From Bacillota bacterium (lineage in GTDB: Bacteria; Bacillota; Clostridia; Tissierellales; Peptoniphilaceae): 8,171 nucleotides of DNA. Each line of letters begins with the position of its first letter. The stretch's first letter is position 1. The position numbers and the translations under genes are program-made. Below the pieces are notes generated by a model, which saw only the letters and a program-made list of their open reading frames with translations, was not told the origin of the DNA and did not search any database. The stretch is from NCBI GenBank assembly GCA_023393715.1, contig JAEXCD010000002.1, positions 1 through 8,171 on the forward strand, read 5' to 3'. Positions 7,002 through 8,171 of the stretch are shown one piece after another.

Positions 7002-7190
7002 GTCCTTGGAGTAAGCGGCCTGAATAATTAAACCTACGCATCTCATAAGGGATTGCGGCGTCCGTTTCTTGATGACATGCCCGAAGCCGGGACTTCAGCA
7101 GAGAAGCGGCAGCGAACCCACCTTCAATTATAGAAGGTCTTAATGAAGTAAGGCCCTTCCATAGGACGGCTTGCAGTCTTTAGCCAAATG
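7002..7190 (+). ncRNA. ssrS: Putative 6S RNA
   Basis: A structured non-coding RNA of about 185-210 nt with its own promoter and terminator. 6S RNA binds sigma-70/A RNA polymerase by imitating an open promoter and is released by pRNA synthesis. Pairings read by eye: closing stem 7011-7021 with 7163-7174; a hairpin at 7037-7057 (loop ATAA); a long terminal arm 7062-7075 with 7095-7109, capped by CCCG/CGGG (7080-7083/7088-7091); and a hairpin ACCTTC/GAAGGT (7120-7125/7133-7138). The order GAGAAGC, GCGA, CACCTT and then a hairpin (7101-7138) parallels, from memory, the E. coli 6S segment GAGAAGC...GCGA...CACCTT plus its 3' bubble hairpin. Long rod, central unpaired region and 3' bubble hairpin fit 6S. 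The extra 5' hairpin makes a four-way junction, which is less typical. The 3' end is uncertain: about 7184-7190 if processed, 7214 if terminated. A leader riboswitch is the alternative, but the ytxH-like gene appears to have its own promoter. Confidence 0.62.
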
Positions 7191-7214
7191 TGTGCGAAGA
7201 GTGCAAGTTTTTTT
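7170..7214 (+). terminator. Intrinsic terminator of the structured RNA
   Basis: CTTGCAGTCTT (7170-7180) pairs with AAGAGTGCAAG (7197-7207) at ten of eleven positions across a 16-nt loop, followed directly by seven T (7208-7214). The left arm overlaps the 3' strand of the RNA's closing stem, so the two structures exclude each other. Confidence 0.7.
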
Positions 7215-7228
7215 ATATCAACGTTTGC

Positions 7229-7257
7229 TTGAAGTGAAATGAAAATGGGTACATAAT
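7229..7257 (+). promoter_or_regulatory. Sigma-A promoter of the ytxH-like operon
   Basis: TTGAAG (7229-7234) and CATAAT (7252-7257) are 17 bp apart, with four and five matches to consensus. The start point would be near 7264, giving a leader of about 50 nt before the ATG at 7313. Confidence 0.6.
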
Positions 7258-7301
7258 AAAGACGAGTAAGCCATTGTACCGCATTTTTGCGCGGAAAATG
7301 A

Positions 7302-7307
7302 AGGAGG
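7302..7307 (+). promoter_or_regulatory. Ribosome binding site deciding the ytxH-like start
   Basis: AGGAGG lies 5 nt before the ATG at 7313. Two earlier in-frame starts (TTG 7274, ATG 7298) have no such site; the second even lies upstream of this one. Confidence 0.8.
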
Positions 7308-7312
7308 AACCT

Positions 7313-7687
7313 ATGGGGATTGCAGAATATTTAGAACAGAAGAAAAGAGCTCAGATTCGTCGTGCACGCCGGGAGGACGCGAAGAGAGTTTCTTTGGGAT
7401 TGGTTGTCGGGGCGGCGCTGGGCAGCGCGGCAGGGCTTTTGTTTGCTCCGAAATCCGGCGCCGAAACGAGAGAAGATATTGCCTCTGCGGCAAAAAATGC
7501 GGCTGAAACCATAAAGGTGCGTTCCTCTGAGGCGATGCAGGCGGTAAAGGAAAAGACGACGGACACGCTCGAAAAAGCCAGAAATATGTATTCGGAGCAT
7601 GTTGAAAGCAAAATGACGAGCATTCGCCCCGCGATTGACGAGGTGGAAGAGGGTCTCGAAGAGCTTAAGGAAGAGATCGAGGAATAG
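7313..7687 (+). CDS. YtxH domain-containing protein (membrane-anchored, stress-linked family)
   Basis: A 124-residue small protein. Residues 1-25 are basic and hydrophilic (QKKRAQIRRARRE). A glycine/alanine-rich hydrophobic helix follows at about 26-45 and runs into the YtxH signature LLFAPKSGAETREDI (about 42-56). The remainder is charged, helical and probably coiled, ending in an acidic tail (EEGLEELKEEIEE). This matches the YtxH/gas-vesicle-GvpP-like family: one membrane helix followed by an amphipathic helical domain. Bacillus YtxH is a general-stress protein with no known biochemical function, so none is claimed here. It is 16 bp upstream of the DUF948-like gene, the same pairing as Bacillus ytxG-ytxH but in opposite gene order. 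It has its own promoter just behind the terminator of the putative 6S RNA. Confidence 0.88.
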   Translation: MGIAEYLEQKKRAQIRRARREDAKRVSLGLVVGAALGSAAGLLFAPKSGAETREDIASAAKNAAETIKVRSSEAMQAVKEKTTDTLEKARNMYSEHVESKMTSIRPAIDEVEEGLEELKEEIEE

Positions 7688-7690
7688 GGA

Positions 7691-7697
7691 AAGGGGG
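7691..7697 (+). promoter_or_regulatory. Ribosome binding site deciding a GTG start
   Basis: AAGGGGG ends 6 nt before the GTG at 7704. An ATG start at 7635 in the same frame lies inside the preceding gene and adds an arginine-rich segment unlike the family. Confidence 0.7.
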
Positions 7698-7703
7698 CAT
7701 CCC

Positions 7704-8171
7704 GTGAATCAACCGAGTCAGTTCACACTCACCTTCACCATTCCGGAATTGCTTCTGGCCGTTCTTTGTCTGGTCGCCATCGTCGCCTTAGTGTACTTAA
7801 TCGGCGTTTTGGCAAAGCTGTCGAGAACGCTGGGCACACTGGCCACCGTGATCGAGTCCAATAAAAAGGAGCTGGACAAGACGCTGAAGGATCTGCCGGA
7901 GGTGACGGATCACCTGAATTCGACCCTGACGCAGGTCGATGGGATTCTGAAAAATTCCTCGTCGGAGATCGAAGAGACGATTACCGGGGTGAAGGATACG
8001 ATGATCAATACCGCGCGCCTAACCTCGGATGTCTCGGATACCGTCGAATACGTCGCGGCCTCCGCCATCGATACGGTCGATTCCCTGTCGAACGGCTTAT
8101 CCAGCTCTGCGGCGTCCTTCGGATATATTAAGGAAATTGTCGAGTTTCTTCGTGCGGTGTTGCACAAATAG
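7704..8171 (+). CDS. DUF948 / YtxG-like membrane-anchored protein
   Basis: A complete 155-residue protein starting with GTG. After a short polar N-terminus (1-13) comes one strongly hydrophobic segment (about 14-37, ELLLAVLCLVAIVALVYLIG). A long helical region follows with heptad-like spacing, rich in T, E, D and K (KELDKTLKDLPEVTDHLN at about 54-71, then DGILKNSSSEIEETITGVKD). The C-terminus has a final hydrophobic stretch, IVEFLRAVL (about 145-153). Single N-terminal membrane anchor, LPE motif and coiled-coil tail fit DUF948 (YtxG) proteins, whose function is unknown; similar architecture occurs in chemotaxis-receptor-like and MCE-like helical proteins. It lies 16 bp behind the YtxH-like gene and the two probably form a membrane-associated pair. 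The assignment rests on architecture and neighbourhood more than a sharp motif. The stop is the last codon of the window. Confidence 0.8.
   Translation: MNQPSQFTLTFTIPELLLAVLCLVAIVALVYLIGVLAKLSRTLGTLATVIESNKKELDKTLKDLPEVTDHLNSTLTQVDGILKNSSSEIEETITGVKDTMINTARLTSDVSDTVEYVAASAIDTVDSLSNGLSSSAASFGYIKEIVEFLRAVLHK

Noticed and set aside
6871..7041. A 57-codon N-terminal extension of NAD kinase
   Set aside because: The extension has no similarity to NadK, would cross the RNA promoter at 6967-6995, and the ATG at 6870 has a good ribosome binding site and gives the normal family length.
7223..7252. Sigma-B-like promoter (GTTT and GGGTA) before the ytxH-like gene
   Set aside because: The two elements are 18 bp apart, too far for the usual 12-15 bp sigma-B spacing, while a sigma-A pair with ideal 17-bp spacing overlaps it.
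7279..7294. Small inverted repeat CCGC/GCGG near the ytxH-like ribosome binding site
   Set aside because: Four base pairs with an 8-nt loop is within chance expectation, and it does not reach the ribosome binding site.
1..8171. CRISPR arrays, tRNA genes, intact insertion sequences, toxin-antitoxin or defence genes
   Set aside because: No regularly spaced direct repeats, no tRNA-like T-arm and acceptor pattern, and no transposase or defence-family motif was seen on either strand.

Overview
The window looks like the chromosome of a Bacillota (Firmicutes) bacterium, most likely an anaerobe of the Clostridia/Tissierellia type with moderate to slightly high GC. The reasons are strong AGGAGG-type ribosome binding sites on nearly every gene, a DegV protein, a split CHR transporter, a YtxH/YtxG-like pair, sigma-A-like promoters and intrinsic terminators. 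This placement is inference; no rRNA or other phylogenetic marker is present.

Layout. (1) Positions 2-3081, plus strand: the 3' end of a class B penicillin-binding protein gene (its 5' end is outside the window), a degV family gene, then two overlapping half-size chromate (CHR) transporter genes. A short intrinsic terminator or attenuator lies between degV and the CHR pair. (2) Positions 3084-3184: an almost fully palindromic ~100-bp intergenic element between convergent genes, probably a bidirectional terminator and possibly a MITE-like insertion. (3) Positions 3231-6870, minus strand: a compact nadK-trkA-trkH operon encoding NAD kinase, the NAD(H)-binding Trk regulatory subunit and the K+ channel subunit. 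(4) Positions 6871-7312: a divergent intergenic region of about 440 bp that is not empty. It holds a weak nadK promoter, a strong plus-strand promoter, a structured RNA with features of 6S RNA (ssrS), its terminator, and a promoter for the next genes. (5) Positions 7313-8171, plus strand: a two-gene operon of a YtxH-like and a YtxG/DUF948-like small membrane-anchored protein, both complete.

How the genes work together. The nadK-trkA-trkH operon joins NADP synthesis to K+ uptake controlled by an NAD(H)-binding RCK protein. The CHR halves probably assemble as a heteromeric anion transporter. The YtxH/YtxG pair belongs to families linked to envelope and general stress in Bacillus, and here it sits directly behind the putative 6S RNA. 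Most of the window is ordinary housekeeping content. The two stretches not explained by protein genes, the structured RNA at about 7002-7214 and the palindromic element at 3084-3184, are the parts most worth checking.
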